A stretch of 64,000 bases of DNA, taken from NCBI RefSeq assembly GCF_900090325.1, contig NZ_FMHW01000002.1:3348001-3412000 (forward strand). Reading direction: 5' to 3'. The position numbers were made by a program, and so were the translations under genes. The notes under the pieces are model-generated. The model searched no databases, was not told where the DNA came from, and saw nothing but the letters and a program-made list of their open reading frames with translations. This DNA comes from Micromonospora pallida (lineage in GTDB: Bacteria; Actinomycetota; Actinomycetes; Mycobacteriales; Micromonosporaceae). Below, in pieces: positions 8,317 to 17,192 of this stretch. Positions within the stretch are counted from its first letter, which is position 1. The number at the start of each line of letters is the position of its first letter.

Positions 8317-9732
8317 CTACTTGTGCCGCCACCACGACTCGGTGCTGGTCCGGTCGTCCTTGCGAAACTCCGTGCTGACCTGGCGGCCGTGCACGATCAT
8401 TCCCGCGTACCAGGTGCGGGCCACGTAGTTGAACGGACCCATGTCGAGGGGGCCGGCCTCCCGGGCGTTGGTGACGCAGAACTCGAACAGGTCCCGGCAG
8501 AACTCCAGCACCGTCTCCCGCCGGCCACCGGTGAGCCCGGCGTTGAGCAGGTGGGCACCCCGGTTGTCGGACAGGAACTGCAACAGCTTGGCGCTGCCGC
8601 CGTGCTGGTACACCATCCACGGGATGCACAGCGGCGCCGGCTCGTCGCCCACGTACAGCCGGTCCTCCATCTCCGGGAACGGATCGCGCAGCATCTCCAC
8701 GTCGGTGCCGTCGACGCACCACACCTGGTCGATCTCGGGGTGCTCACGCAGGTACCGCCAGCAGCACAGCCAGCGGTGGAAGTACGGCGAGCCGCCCTCC
8801 CCGCCCGGCGTCACCCGCACGTGCGTGACCAGGTCGGTGTCCGGCTCGTCGTCGAAGCAGTCGTGCAGCACCACCAACCGCTGCCCGTGCCGCTCGACGG
8901 AGCGGCGCAACTCGGCCAGGTCGGCGTAGTTCGGGGTCCAGGTGACGCCGCGCTGCGGGTCGGGCTGCGCGGTGAGGTACGTGGTCAGCACCACGTTCCG
9001 CGTCGCCGCCGCACCGACCGGGACGGTACGGAACTCGCGGTACTCGGTCGAGGTGTAGCTGGCCTCCGACCGGGTCTTGAGATTGCGCACCAGGGTGAAG
9101 CGCTCGATGTCGGACACGCTGGAGCCGACCCTGGTGCGTTCGTCGCAACTGAAGATGAGGTCTCCGCTGCCGACCACGTCGGCGAACCGGAACGAGGTCA
9201 GGCCGGCGTTGTAGATCCGGTTGGAGAGGTCCAGGTGCTCGTACCCCCACCGGCCGTACCGGGTGTCGTACCCGCCCACCCGGTCCAGCACCCGCCGGTC
9301 GAAGTAGAGCATGCAGCCACGCGGATGGGTGTACGCCCGCAGCTCCGCGTCCCGGTAGATCTCCACCGCGTCGGTCAGCCGGCCAAGTGGGGTGTCGGTG
9401 AACATGTACATCAGATGCGGCTCGGGACTCTCGATGTACGGCCGCTCCCAGCCGTCCACGAGCGGCCAGCAGTCGTCGTCGAACAGGAACAGGTGGGTGC
9501 AGCCCCGCTCGACCAGTAGTTCCAGGCACTTGTTCTTGGCCCGGGCGATACCGACGTTGGTGTCGAAACGGAACGTCGCCTCCTCCACCGGCTCGTCGCT
9601 GGCGTCGTCGACCACGACGATCGCGGCGCCGCTCGGCGCGTACTTGCGGATCGCCTCCAAAGCGGTACGGAGCACCGCGCCCCGGTTGTGCGTCGTGACC
9701 CCGATGCCCACCGTCGGGAAGTCCGTCTCCAT
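8317..9732 (-). CDS. Glycosyltransferase, GT-2-type N-terminal domain with a second GT-like domain
   Basis: This is a 471-residue cytosolic protein. The N-terminal ~240 residues have the GT-A nucleotide-sugar fold of family 2: VGIGVTTHNRG at the start, VVVDDAS, and LFLFDDDCWP as the metal-binding acidic motif. The C-terminal ~230 residues contain a second acidic signature, QVWCVDGTDVEML, and an HLLNAGLTGG segment like those of single-domain GT-A enzymes, so two transferase domains are likely. ATG at 9732 is preferred over GTG at 9738 because AGAGG lies just before it. It lies 85 nt upstream of the 418-residue gene on the same strand and may head the operon. Glycosylation of a secreted substrate or wall polymer is plausible but not shown. 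Confidence 0.8.
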   Translation of the reverse strand: METDFPTVGIGVTTHNRGAVLRTALEAIRKYAPSGAAIVVVDDASDEPVEEATFRFDTNVGIARAKNKCLELLVERGCTHLFLFDDDCWPLVDGWERPYIESPEPHLMYMFTDTPLGRLTDAVEIYRDAELRAYTHPRGCMLYFDRRVLDRVGGYDTRYGRWGYEHLDLSNRIYNAGLTSFRFADVVGSGDLIFSCDERTRVGSSVSDIERFTLVRNLKTRSEASYTSTEYREFRTVPVGAAATRNVVLTTYLTAQPDPQRGVTWTPNYADLAELRRSVERHGQRLVVLHDCFDDEPDTDLVTHVRVTPGGEGGSPYFHRWLCCWRYLREHPEIDQVWCVDGTDVEMLRDPFPEMEDRLYVGDEPAPLCIPWMVYQHGGSAKLLQFLSDNRGAHLLNAGLTGGRRETVLEFCRDLFEFCVTNAREAGPLDMGPFNYVARTWYAGMIVHGRQVSTEFRKDDRTSTESWWRHK

Positions 9733-10054
9733 GCCCACCTCTTCGGTCGGGGCGCCACGGCGCCGTCGCTCGGGCCGCCGCCGCCAGGCCGTGGTACCGG
9801 TCGTCGGGGCGGTGCCGGACGACCACGCGCCGCCTGCCCGTACCGTCGCCGGGTGCGAGGGCGTCCACGTGGGTCACGGCATCAGGGCACCGTCGGGTTC
9901 ACCGGTCGACCCGCGAGCCACCGCCCGGCGCGGCGTGGGCCGCAGGTCCCGCGCGGGGCGTAGGGACAGCCCTCTCCAACTCGCGGGCTCGCCCCCGCAG
10001 GAGCAGGGGTCGCACCATGTCGAGCGACCGGCCTGCGGCGGCACTGTCATTCGC
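9733..10054. other. Intergenic region between divergent genes (about 320 bp)
   Basis: This stretch separates the leftward glycosyltransferase operon from the rightward sigma factor and should hold promoters for both. It is as GC-rich as the surrounding coding DNA. I see no convincing -35/-10 pair, hairpin or conserved short ORF in it. Confidence 0.5.
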
Positions 10055-10603
10055 ATGGGCGAACGGGCACAGAGCAAGCGACACGGCAGCGCGCTGGAGA
10101 GCGACTCCCGCCTACGTGAACTGATGGACACCCACCAGCAGCCACTGTTGAGGTACGCGCAGCGGCTGACCGACGGCGACACCGGGCGTGCCGAGGACGT
10201 GGTGCAGGAGGCGTTCCTGCGGGCGTGGCGGCACCTGGACCAGCTCACCGCCGACCGTGGGTCGGTGCTGGGCTGGCTACGCCGGGTGGTGCACAACCTG
10301 GTGATGGACGGGTACCGCATGAAGAAGGCCCGGCCGACCGAGGTGGACATCGAGAACGCCGCCGAGGTGGCCACGGCGGACCCGATGGCCGACGTGGTGG
10401 ACTCTTTGCTGGTCGAGCAGGTGCTGCGTGGGCTGTGGCCGGAGCACCGGGCCGCACTGGTGGAGACGTACCTGAACGGCCGGACCGCGGCCGAGATCAG
10501 CGCGACGCTCGGAGTGCCGGTCGGCACGGTCAAGAGCCGGTTGCACTATGCGCTGCGGGCGGCTCGCAAGGCGACGGCGGGCCACCTGCTCTGCGTCGCG
10601 TGA
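10055..10603 (+). CDS. ECF RNA polymerase sigma factor (SigL-like)
   Basis: This is a 182-residue extracytoplasmic-function sigma factor that would direct RNA polymerase to a stress or envelope regulon. Region 2 is visible as LLRYAQRLTDGD and AEDVVQEAFLRAW with WLRRVVHNLVMD, and region 4 as the C-terminal helix-turn-helix TAAEISATLGVPVGTVKSRLHYAL. The length and the RRVVHNLVMDGYR segment resemble SigL-type ECF factors of actinobacteria. ATG at 10055 has no obvious Shine-Dalgarno, so the mRNA may be leaderless or the start may differ by a few codons. No zinc-binding anti-sigma gene follows; instead a histidine kinase begins 85 nt downstream, so control may be unusual. Confidence 0.9.
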   Translation: MGERAQSKRHGSALESDSRLRELMDTHQQPLLRYAQRLTDGDTGRAEDVVQEAFLRAWRHLDQLTADRGSVLGWLRRVVHNLVMDGYRMKKARPTEVDIENAAEVATADPMADVVDSLLVEQVLRGLWPEHRAALVETYLNGRTAAEISATLGVPVGTVKSRLHYALRAARKATAGHLLCVA

Positions 10604-10688
10604 GCCCTTGGACGCGACCGTGGCGCAAGGCCGTCGCGGTCCCCGAGCCGGGCCGGCCGGCCCGACCGGCGCCGCCTAGAGTAAGGGC

Positions 10689-11783
10689 ATGCGCCGCTCG
10701 ACGCAGCAAACCGACGGGCCGTTCCCGGTGCCGGGCCCGCCGGACGACGTGGCCCGGGTGGTCGACGCGGTGCACGGCCTGCCGGGTCGGCCACTGCCGG
10801 GAGTGCAGGCCGCAGCCCTGGCCCGGGCGTTGGGCGGGTGCCTGGAGGCCACCACGGTCACCATTGCGCTGTGGCTGCCCCCGGCGGCGGGCCACGACGC
10901 CGACGGGGCAGCCGAACACACCGTCGAGGAATACCGCTGGCCCGCCTCCGATGCCGGCGCGGCGGCACCCGTGACCGGGGCGACGCCGGTGCGGCTGTGC
11001 GACGGCGAGCAGGTCCTGGCCGACCTCGTGATCGAGCCGCCGGCGGCGGCCGAGCGGCTGCGCCGGTGGCCCGAGCTGCACGCGGTGACCCGCCTGCTGG
11101 TCAGCGACATCCAGGCCCAGCTGATCACCGACAGCGCCGAGCGGCTGATCGGACAGAGCACCCTGCTGTTGGCCGACGCCCGGCTGCGAGCCGCGGGCGA
11201 GATGGAGCACCAGCGGTACCAACTGGAGCGCGACCTGCACGACGGCGCCCAGCACCACATGGTCGCGTTGCAGATGTCGCTGGCCATGGTGGAGCACCAA
11301 CTGGACGCCGGCGACGCCGCCGAGGCGGGCCGACACCTCGACCGGCTGCGGGAGCTGCTGGCCAGCACCGAGGAGGTGCTGCACACCACCGCCACCGGGC
11401 TGCTGGCGCCGTTGGCCGACCACGGTCTGGTGACCGCGTTGTCGGCCCGGCTGGACACGCTCGACACGGTCACCCTGGACATCGACCCGGAACTGACCGG
11501 TCACCGGTACCGGCCCGAGGTGGAGGCCGCCGTCTACCTGGCCTGCCTGGAGGCGGTCAGCAACGCGCACAAGCACGCCCCGGGCGCCGCGGTCACGCTG
11601 ACGCTACGTACCACCTCCCGGGGCCTGAGCTTCGAGGTGGCCGACACCGGGCCGGGCTTCGACACCGAGGGGCGGATGCCGTTGCGCCAACTCGCCGCCC
11701 GTCTGGCCTCGGTCGACGGCACGCTGACGGTACGGTCGAGCCCGACCAGCGGTACCTGGGTCAGCGGGTTCGTGGCGCTCTGA
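10689..11783 (+). CDS. HisKA_3-type sensor histidine kinase, cytosolic
   Basis: This 364-residue kinase has no membrane segment. The N-terminal ~165 residues are a GAF-like or unclassified sensor region. The dimerisation and phosphoacceptor helix is intact: LERDLHDGAQHHMVALQMSL, with His at about residue 184. The HATPase domain shows EAVSNAHKHAPG (N box) and ADTGPGFD (G1 box). It is of the class that pairs with NarL/LuxR response regulators. The closest candidate partner is the regulator at 14224-14889, encoded on the opposite strand beyond the pseudo-kinase gene. It is intact where its neighbour is degenerate, so the two may form a kinase plus pseudo-kinase pair. Confidence 0.9.
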   Translation: MRRSTQQTDGPFPVPGPPDDVARVVDAVHGLPGRPLPGVQAAALARALGGCLEATTVTIALWLPPAAGHDADGAAEHTVEEYRWPASDAGAAAPVTGATPVRLCDGEQVLADLVIEPPAAAERLRRWPELHAVTRLLVSDIQAQLITDSAERLIGQSTLLLADARLRAAGEMEHQRYQLERDLHDGAQHHMVALQMSLAMVEHQLDAGDAAEAGRHLDRLRELLASTEEVLHTTATGLLAPLADHGLVTALSARLDTLDTVTLDIDPELTGHRYRPEVEAAVYLACLEAVSNAHKHAPGAAVTLTLRTTSRGLSFEVADTGPGFDTEGRMPLRQLAARLASVDGTLTVRSSPTSGTWVSGFVAL

Positions 11784-11809
11784 GTCGTCACCGGTACCAG
11801 CCGGACCAC

Positions 11810-11838
11810 CCGCCCGTGCGTGGCGGTCCGACGGGCGG
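11810..11838. terminator. Candidate hairpin between convergent genes
   Basis: CCGCCCGT and ACGGGCGG form an 8-bp perfect stem around a 13-nt loop between the ends of the histidine kinase and the convergent pseudo-kinase gene. There is no T run, as is common in actinomycetes. Confidence 0.45.
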
Positions 11839-11867
11839 CGGTGTGCTGCTCCTTCTCGGCCCGCCGG

Positions 11868-14219
11868 TCACTCGGCGCTGTCGGTGAGCAGCCGCTCGCA
11901 CGTCCGTACCAGCAGCGCGCACGCACTGCGTCCGGCCGGCCCCGAGTCCGGGGCCAGGGCCTGGGTCCGCCAGAACACCAGCGCCCGGCTCGCGGCCTCG
12001 GTCACCTCCCCCGAACCGGCGTCACCGGCCAGGCCGAGCCGGGAGCGCCGGTCCGGACCGTGTGCGCCGAGCAGGCGCAGCGCCTCCTCGTGCCCGCGCG
12101 GCAGCCGGATCCGCCGGCCCTGCAACGCCTCCAACAGGTCCAGCTCGGGTACCTCGTGCGCGCCCGCGACGGTCGCCTCGACCGCCCGGGCGAACTGGTC
12201 GTCCAGCTGCCCGGCCGTCAGGCAGGCCACCAGTGCGCGCAGCGCCCACCGGGCGGCCAGCAACCCCGCCCGAGCGCGTACCCGGGTGCGCAGCGCCGCC
12301 TCGATCGCGGTACCGCCGTCCGGGGCCGTGTGCCAGCCCACGATCGCGTCGCACATCGACTCCAGCGGCTGCGGTGATTCGGCCGTCGCGGCGGTTCCGT
12401 CGGCCAGCGCGCAGATCGTCACCGGAGGGAACCCCTCCCCGTACGGCGAGCGCAGGGCGGCCAGGAACTCCGACTCCGCCGTGCTGGCCGGCCCGGACAG
12501 CGCCAGCACGACCGCGTCGGGGGGTCCGTCGGCAGTACCCGACCAGTGGCGCAGCCGGGCCGCGAGGTCGGCGTCGACGTGGTCGCGGTGGTGCAGCAGC
12601 CGCAGCCCGCGCAACGCGTCCACGGGTCCCTCGACCAGGATCCGGTCCACCCCCGTCGCGGCGTCCGGCCAGGCGGCGCCGGACCAGTCGGGCAGCCGGA
12701 CCGGCCGCCAGGGTGCCACCCCGCGAGCCGGGTCCAGCGTGATCCGCGGGTACGGGTGGTACTGGTAACCGGTCGGCGGGACCATCCCGACCGGCGGCTC
12801 CCATCGGGCGGCACCGGCCGGTTCGGACAGCACCGATACCAGCTCGGGTGCCGAGGCCCCGACCACCACCACCCGGGCCTGACCGTCCTGCCGGTCGACC
12901 GCGACCCGTAACGGCGGGCTGTCCGCAGGCGCCCCCCGACTGGTCACGAGCAGGGCCAGAAGACGACGCGCGGAGACACCGGCCAACAGCTCGGGTACGG
13001 CGTCGGCCTCGCCCGGGTGCGGTCCGGCCGGCTCCGGCTCGGCGGCACGGGCAGGCCAGTCGCCGCCGAGCCGTTCCGGCAGCAGGATGTCCACCACGGT
13101 CGGCGTGTCCTGACCGGTCCGCCCCACCCGCAGCCGGCCGCCCAGCGCGGCCAGCCGCCGGGAGTCGTCCCGCAGCGCCGCGGCGACCTCCGCCGGCTCG
13201 GTGCCGGCCCGCTGTGCGCGGATCGTCAGCACGCCGTTCGACCGGCCCAGTTCCAGGCGCACCGGCTGCTCGCCGCCGCTGGCGCTCAGCGCTGCCGCCG
13301 CGGACGCGCCGGCCTGGTACAGCCCGGACTCGATCTCCCAGCCCTGGCGCCGGCCCAGCTCGCCGCCGAGGACCACCGGCACCGGCAACGTCGCGGTGAC
13401 CTCCTCCAGCGCCGCGCGCACGCCGGTGCTGCGCAGCACCTGTGGGTACACCCCGCGAACAACGGACCGGAACTGCTCGATCATCTCGCCCAGCCCAGCC
13501 CGGATGTCGCTGGCGATCTCCGTGGCCTGCGGTGAGTCGGCGCGCAGTGCCCGTTTCAGGTCCGCAGTGCGGTCCAGGATCGCTTGCAACTGCCGGCCGG
13601 GCGTCGCGGTGACCACGGTGGCGAGCCGGTCGCGCTCCACCGCCTGCACCGTGAGCAGCTCCAACTGGGTCGCGCTGACCTGCTGTTCCGCCCGGTCGAC
13701 CTGCGTCCGCGCGGTGGCGCACGCCGCGCGGTGGCGGGCCTGGCGCAGCAGCAGGCCGACACAGACCGCTGTCTCGCCCAGCGGCGCCGCCACGGCCAGC
13801 GGATACCGGGGATTCTCCGGGTGGGCCAGCACCAGCGCTCCGCATCGGGCCCCGCCGTCGGTCACATCCGCGGTCGCGACCACACCGGCCGTGCCCAGCA
13901 GCAGGTCCGGATCGGCTGTCGGGATCGGCAGCGCGCTCTGTGACCAGCGCCGGGACCGCCAGGTGACCTCGGGTCTCCACTGTGGTGTGCGGGTGTCGTC
14001 TGCCGGCTCCGTCGGCAACCACAGGGCGGCGTAGCGCACCGCGTGGGCCCGGGCGAGTTCGCGCAGCAGCGCACGCAGGATCGGTCGGTATTCACCCAAC
14101 GGGTCCTGCGGTCCGGCCGGCGCGGGCAACGCACCCGAGGACGCCAGCCGGGCCAGAAGGGTGAACGGCCCGGCTGGGCGAGGTGGATGCGAGGTACGGC
14201 CGCCGGCGGTCCGGGGCAC
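11868..14219 (-). CDS. Histidine-kinase-like protein lacking the phosphoacceptor His (pseudo-kinase)
   Basis: This is a 783-residue cytosolic protein. Residues ~40-165 look like a GAF-type sensor. Residues ~190-400 align in pattern with HisKA_3 plus HATPase, but ERDRLATVVTATPGRQLQAI has Thr and Ala (about residues 204-205) where active kinases have His-Asp, and the expected N-box Asn/His residues are absent (YQAGASAAAALSAS). It should therefore not autophosphorylate. The C-terminal ~370 residues are an unrecognised extension, which is unusual for this class. It starts with GTG at 14219, 4 nt after the stop of the response regulator, so the two are coupled. It may bind and modulate the regulator or the active kinase opposite. 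That role is inferred. Confidence 0.75.
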   Translation of the reverse strand: MPRTAGGRTSHPPRPAGPFTLLARLASSGALPAPAGPQDPLGEYRPILRALLRELARAHAVRYAALWLPTEPADDTRTPQWRPEVTWRSRRWSQSALPIPTADPDLLLGTAGVVATADVTDGGARCGALVLAHPENPRYPLAVAAPLGETAVCVGLLLRQARHRAACATARTQVDRAEQQVSATQLELLTVQAVERDRLATVVTATPGRQLQAILDRTADLKRALRADSPQATEIASDIRAGLGEMIEQFRSVVRGVYPQVLRSTGVRAALEEVTATLPVPVVLGGELGRRQGWEIESGLYQAGASAAAALSASGGEQPVRLELGRSNGVLTIRAQRAGTEPAEVAAALRDDSRRLAALGGRLRVGRTGQDTPTVVDILLPERLGGDWPARAAEPEPAGPHPGEADAVPELLAGVSARRLLALLVTSRGAPADSPPLRVAVDRQDGQARVVVVGASAPELVSVLSEPAGAARWEPPVGMVPPTGYQYHPYPRITLDPARGVAPWRPVRLPDWSGAAWPDAATGVDRILVEGPVDALRGLRLLHHRDHVDADLAARLRHWSGTADGPPDAVVLALSGPASTAESEFLAALRSPYGEGFPPVTICALADGTAATAESPQPLESMCDAIVGWHTAPDGGTAIEAALRTRVRARAGLLAARWALRALVACLTAGQLDDQFARAVEATVAGAHEVPELDLLEALQGRRIRLPRGHEEALRLLGAHGPDRRSRLGLAGDAGSGEVTEAASRALVFWRTQALAPDSGPAGRSACALLVRTCERLLTDSAE

Positions 14220-14223
14220 GGCC

Positions 14224-14889
14224 CTAGTCCGCCAACTCGTTCGAGCGCAGGTACGCGAGCACCGCCAGGACCCGCCGGTGGTGCGCTGCCGACTCAGCCG
14301 GCAGGTTCAGCTTGGTGAAGATGCTCGCGATCCGCTTCTCGACCGTCTTGACCGACAGGAACAACTCCGTCGCGATCCCGGTGTTCGACCGTCCTTCCGC
14401 CATGAGGCGCAGCACGGCGCGTTCCTGCTCGGTGAGATCGGCCAGCAGGCTACGTACCGGGGGACTCGGCCGGTCCACCAGGTTGGCGGCCAGCACCGGC
14501 TCGATCACGATCTCACCGGCGGCGATGCGTACCAGCGTGTCGGCGAGCACGGCCACCCCGGCCACCCGGTCCTTGAGCCGGTACCCGATCCGCTCGGTGC
14601 CGATCTCCAGCAGCCGGAACAGGTAGTGCGCCTCGGCGTGCTGGGACAGCAACAGCAGCCCGACGTCGGGGTAGTTCGCCCGGACGCGCTGGGCAGTCTC
14701 CAGTCCGCCGTCCGCGCCCGGCGGCATCCGGATGTCCATGATGGCCACGTCGACCGGGGTACGGGCCAGCAACTCCAGCAGCCGGTCGCCGTCCTCCACG
14801 CAACCGACCACCTCGTGCCCGGCAGCGGACAGCAGCAGTTGCAGCCCCTCCCGGAACAATGCGCCGTCGTCAGCCACCGCAACGTGCAT
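14224..14889 (-). CDS. NarL/LuxR-type response regulator
   Basis: This is a 221-residue two-domain regulator. The receiver domain has the acidic pair Asp7-Asp8, the phosphorylated Asp52 in MDIRMPP, and the conserved Lys in YRLKD near residue 106. The C-terminal LuxR helix-turn-helix reads LTEQERAVLRLMAEGRSNTGIATELFLSVKTVEKR when joined, followed by FTKLNLP, typical of the NarL family. It is transcribed leftward with the pseudo-kinase gene following immediately, and divergently from the Hsp70-like gene, whose promoter region it shares. Phosphorylation probably comes from the kinase at 10689-11783, as its direct neighbour has lost the phosphoacceptor. Confidence 0.9.
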   Translation of the reverse strand: MHVAVADDGALFREGLQLLLSAAGHEVVGCVEDGDRLLELLARTPVDVAIMDIRMPPGADGGLETAQRVRANYPDVGLLLLSQHAEAHYLFRLLEIGTERIGYRLKDRVAGVAVLADTLVRIAAGEIVIEPVLAANLVDRPSPPVRSLLADLTEQERAVLRLMAEGRSNTGIATELFLSVKTVEKRIASIFTKLNLPAESAAHHRRVLAVLAYLRSNELAD

Positions 14890-15018
14890 GGCTGGCCTCC
14901 CGACCTCAACGCCGACGATCTTGTGATGCCCGAGAACGACAGCGTATCGTCATGATTGCTGTTTCAACTATGACCTTCATGCATCGTAGCGGCGGCGCTC
15001 GGCGAGGGGATTCTCAAC

Positions 15019-17079
15019 ATGTACGGGGTGGGTATCGACCTGGGTACCAGCTTCGCCGCCGCAGCCACCGCCGCTGCCGGCACCCTGAACATGGTGCCGC
15101 TGGCCGGGCAGGCGATCGTGACCCCGTCGGTGGCCTACCTGGACGAGAATGGCGCGCTGCTGACCGGCGAGGCGGCCGATCGTCTCGGTCTGCGGGACCC
15201 CGGCCGGGCGGCCCGCGAGTTCAAGCGCCGCCTCGGTGATCCCACTCCGGTGATCCTGGACGGGGTGCCGCACTCCCCCACCGCCCTGATGGCCGCCCTG
15301 CTCCGTTCCGTGGTGGACACCGTCAGCCAGGCCCAGGGCGGTCCGCCCGACCGGATCGTGCTGACCCACCCGGCGGTGTGGGGCCCGTACCGGCGCGAGC
15401 AGTTCGCCGCCATCCCGCACCTGGCCGGCCTGCCCCACCCGCAGACGGAGTCCGAGTCGGACGGCCCGACCGTCATCACCACCACGGAGCCGGTGGCCGC
15501 GGCCACGTACTACTGCTCCACCCAGCCACTGCCCCCGGACGGCCTGCTGGCGGTCTACGACCTGGGCGGAGGCACATTCGACAGCGCGGTGGTACGCAAC
15601 GGCCGGGACGGGCTGGAGATCGTCGGCACCCCCGAGGGCATCGAATGGCTCGGCGGCGCCGACTTCGACCAGGCGATCCTGGACCACGTCGACCGCCAGC
15701 TGGGCGGTGCGATCACCGCGCTGGACCCGACCGATCCCGGTACCACCTCGATCCTGGCCAACCTACAGCGCGACTGCATGCTCGCGAAGGAGGCGCTGTC
15801 CACCCACGAGAAGGCGGACATCACGGTGCCGCTGCCCGGCTCGGTCCGGCACGTGACCGTGACTCGGGAAGCGTTCGAGCAGATGATCACGCCGCCGGTG
15901 GAAACCACCATCGAGACGTTCCGGCGGACCCTGACCGCCGCCGGCGTCACCCTGCAGGACCTCACCGCCGTGCTTCTGGTCGGCGGCTCGTCCCAGATTC
16001 CCCTGGTCACCCAGATGCTGCGGGACACCCTGCGGCGACCGATCATGATCAACACCCATCCGAAGCACGCGGTCGCGCTGGGCGCCGCGATGCTCAGCAC
16101 CGGCCCCCGCACGACGCGCGGCATTCCGGCGTCCCGATGGCCCGCACCCGGCGCCCCGGCCACCACGGCAACCCGGACGGACGCTCCACCCACGGCCGCC
16201 GGGGATGACAGCGACGCGTCCGCGTCCGTGGACACGCCGGCGCCCACGGCGGAGCGCAGCGCGAAGCACCGGGCGCAGCCCCCGGCCGAGCCGGTACGCC
16301 CGGTCAGCGGCCCCGCCGGGCACACTGCCCCGGCGGCCGAGCCACCCTCGGCTCGGCGGCGGTGGTCACGACTCGCGATCACGCGTGTCGCCGTCGCGCT
16401 GGTCGCGGTCTTCAGCCTGGTGGGCGCGGTGATCGTGTTCGGGACCGACACCCCGAGCGACCCGCCACGATCACCCAGCGCGACGTCCAGGACCACCGCC
16501 CCGAACAGCTCGCCGCAGGCACCGAGCCCGACCCCGAGGATCACCGCCCCGAGCAGCCCAGCACAGCCGTCCAGCCCGCCCGCCAGGACCACCACCACCC
16601 CGAGCAAGCGGCCCGACCAGACGGCGCTCACACTCACCGACGTCCAGGTGAGCAAACCGTCGAAGTTGTCCAAGGTTCGCCCGGCGAAACTGGGTGCCAA
16701 GCACTTCGTCGACCGGGGATTCACCATCTCCAGCCTTCCCGACCCGCTCACCGGAGGAGTGCTGATCCCCGGTGCCAGCAACGACAAGCAACTGACCTCC
16801 CCGGCCGACTACCTGGTCTTCGATGTCGCGCGCGCCGCCACCGTGTACGTCGCCATCGACGCACGCGGAGCACCGGAAATGGACAACTGGTGGCCGGCGT
16901 GGCTGAACCAGCAGGGCTTCAAACGCACTGCCATGACCATCAGGAGCACCGACCGGGACCAGCCCGGCCTCGTCGTGTTCGCCAAGGACGTGCCGGCCGG
17001 GCGCGTGACGCTCGGACCGAACGCAGCGAAGAGCAGTCTTTCCACCAGCTACGTCACGCTGGTGACCGCCCGTGGGTGA
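15019..17079 (+). CDS. Hsp70-like ATPase with transmembrane segment and exported C-terminal domain
   Basis: This is a 686-residue protein. Residues ~1-370 are an Hsp70/actin-fold ATPase: phosphate-1 GIDLGTSFAAA, phosphate-2 VYDLGGGTFDSAVV, adenosine motif LLVGGSSQIP. No Hsp70 substrate-binding domain follows. Instead there is a Pro/Thr/Ala linker, one transmembrane helix near residues 450-475 (ITRVAVALVAVFSLVGAV), a Pro/Ser/Thr-rich spacer, and a C-terminal beta-rich domain (~530-686) with WWPAWLNQQGFKR that should lie outside the membrane and may bind a ligand. The layout suggests transmembrane coupling between an outside domain and a cytosolic ATPase, as in receptor-like sensors. It is divergent from the response regulator and may belong to the same sensing system. 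Confidence 0.85.
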   Translation: MYGVGIDLGTSFAAAATAAAGTLNMVPLAGQAIVTPSVAYLDENGALLTGEAADRLGLRDPGRAAREFKRRLGDPTPVILDGVPHSPTALMAALLRSVVDTVSQAQGGPPDRIVLTHPAVWGPYRREQFAAIPHLAGLPHPQTESESDGPTVITTTEPVAAATYYCSTQPLPPDGLLAVYDLGGGTFDSAVVRNGRDGLEIVGTPEGIEWLGGADFDQAILDHVDRQLGGAITALDPTDPGTTSILANLQRDCMLAKEALSTHEKADITVPLPGSVRHVTVTREAFEQMITPPVETTIETFRRTLTAAGVTLQDLTAVLLVGGSSQIPLVTQMLRDTLRRPIMINTHPKHAVALGAAMLSTGPRTTRGIPASRWPAPGAPATTATRTDAPPTAAGDDSDASASVDTPAPTAERSAKHRAQPPAEPVRPVSGPAGHTAPAAEPPSARRRWSRLAITRVAVALVAVFSLVGAVIVFGTDTPSDPPRSPSATSRTTAPNSSPQAPSPTPRITAPSSPAQPSSPPARTTTTPSKRPDQTALTLTDVQVSKPSKLSKVRPAKLGAKHFVDRGFTISSLPDPLTGGVLIPGASNDKQLTSPADYLVFDVARAATVYVAIDARGAPEMDNWWPAWLNQQGFKRTAMTIRSTDRDQPGLVVFAKDVPAGRVTLGPNAAKSSLSTSYVTLVTARG

Positions 17080-17123
17080 TGCTTCCTAGTCGGGCGCTTC
17101 GTCCGTCACCGCAGCCTTCTCCG

Positions 17124-17162
17124 GGTCTGCCCGGCGGCTGACACACAGGCGCCGGGCAGACC
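17124..17162. terminator. Bidirectional hairpin terminator
   Basis: GGTCTGCCCGGCG and CGCCGGGCAGACC form a perfect 13-bp stem with a 13-nt loop, located between the convergent Hsp70-like and esterase genes. Position and strength fit a shared bidirectional terminator. Confidence 0.75.
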
Positions 17163-17192
17163 TAACTCACCTCCGGGGTAGTCCGAGGACCA

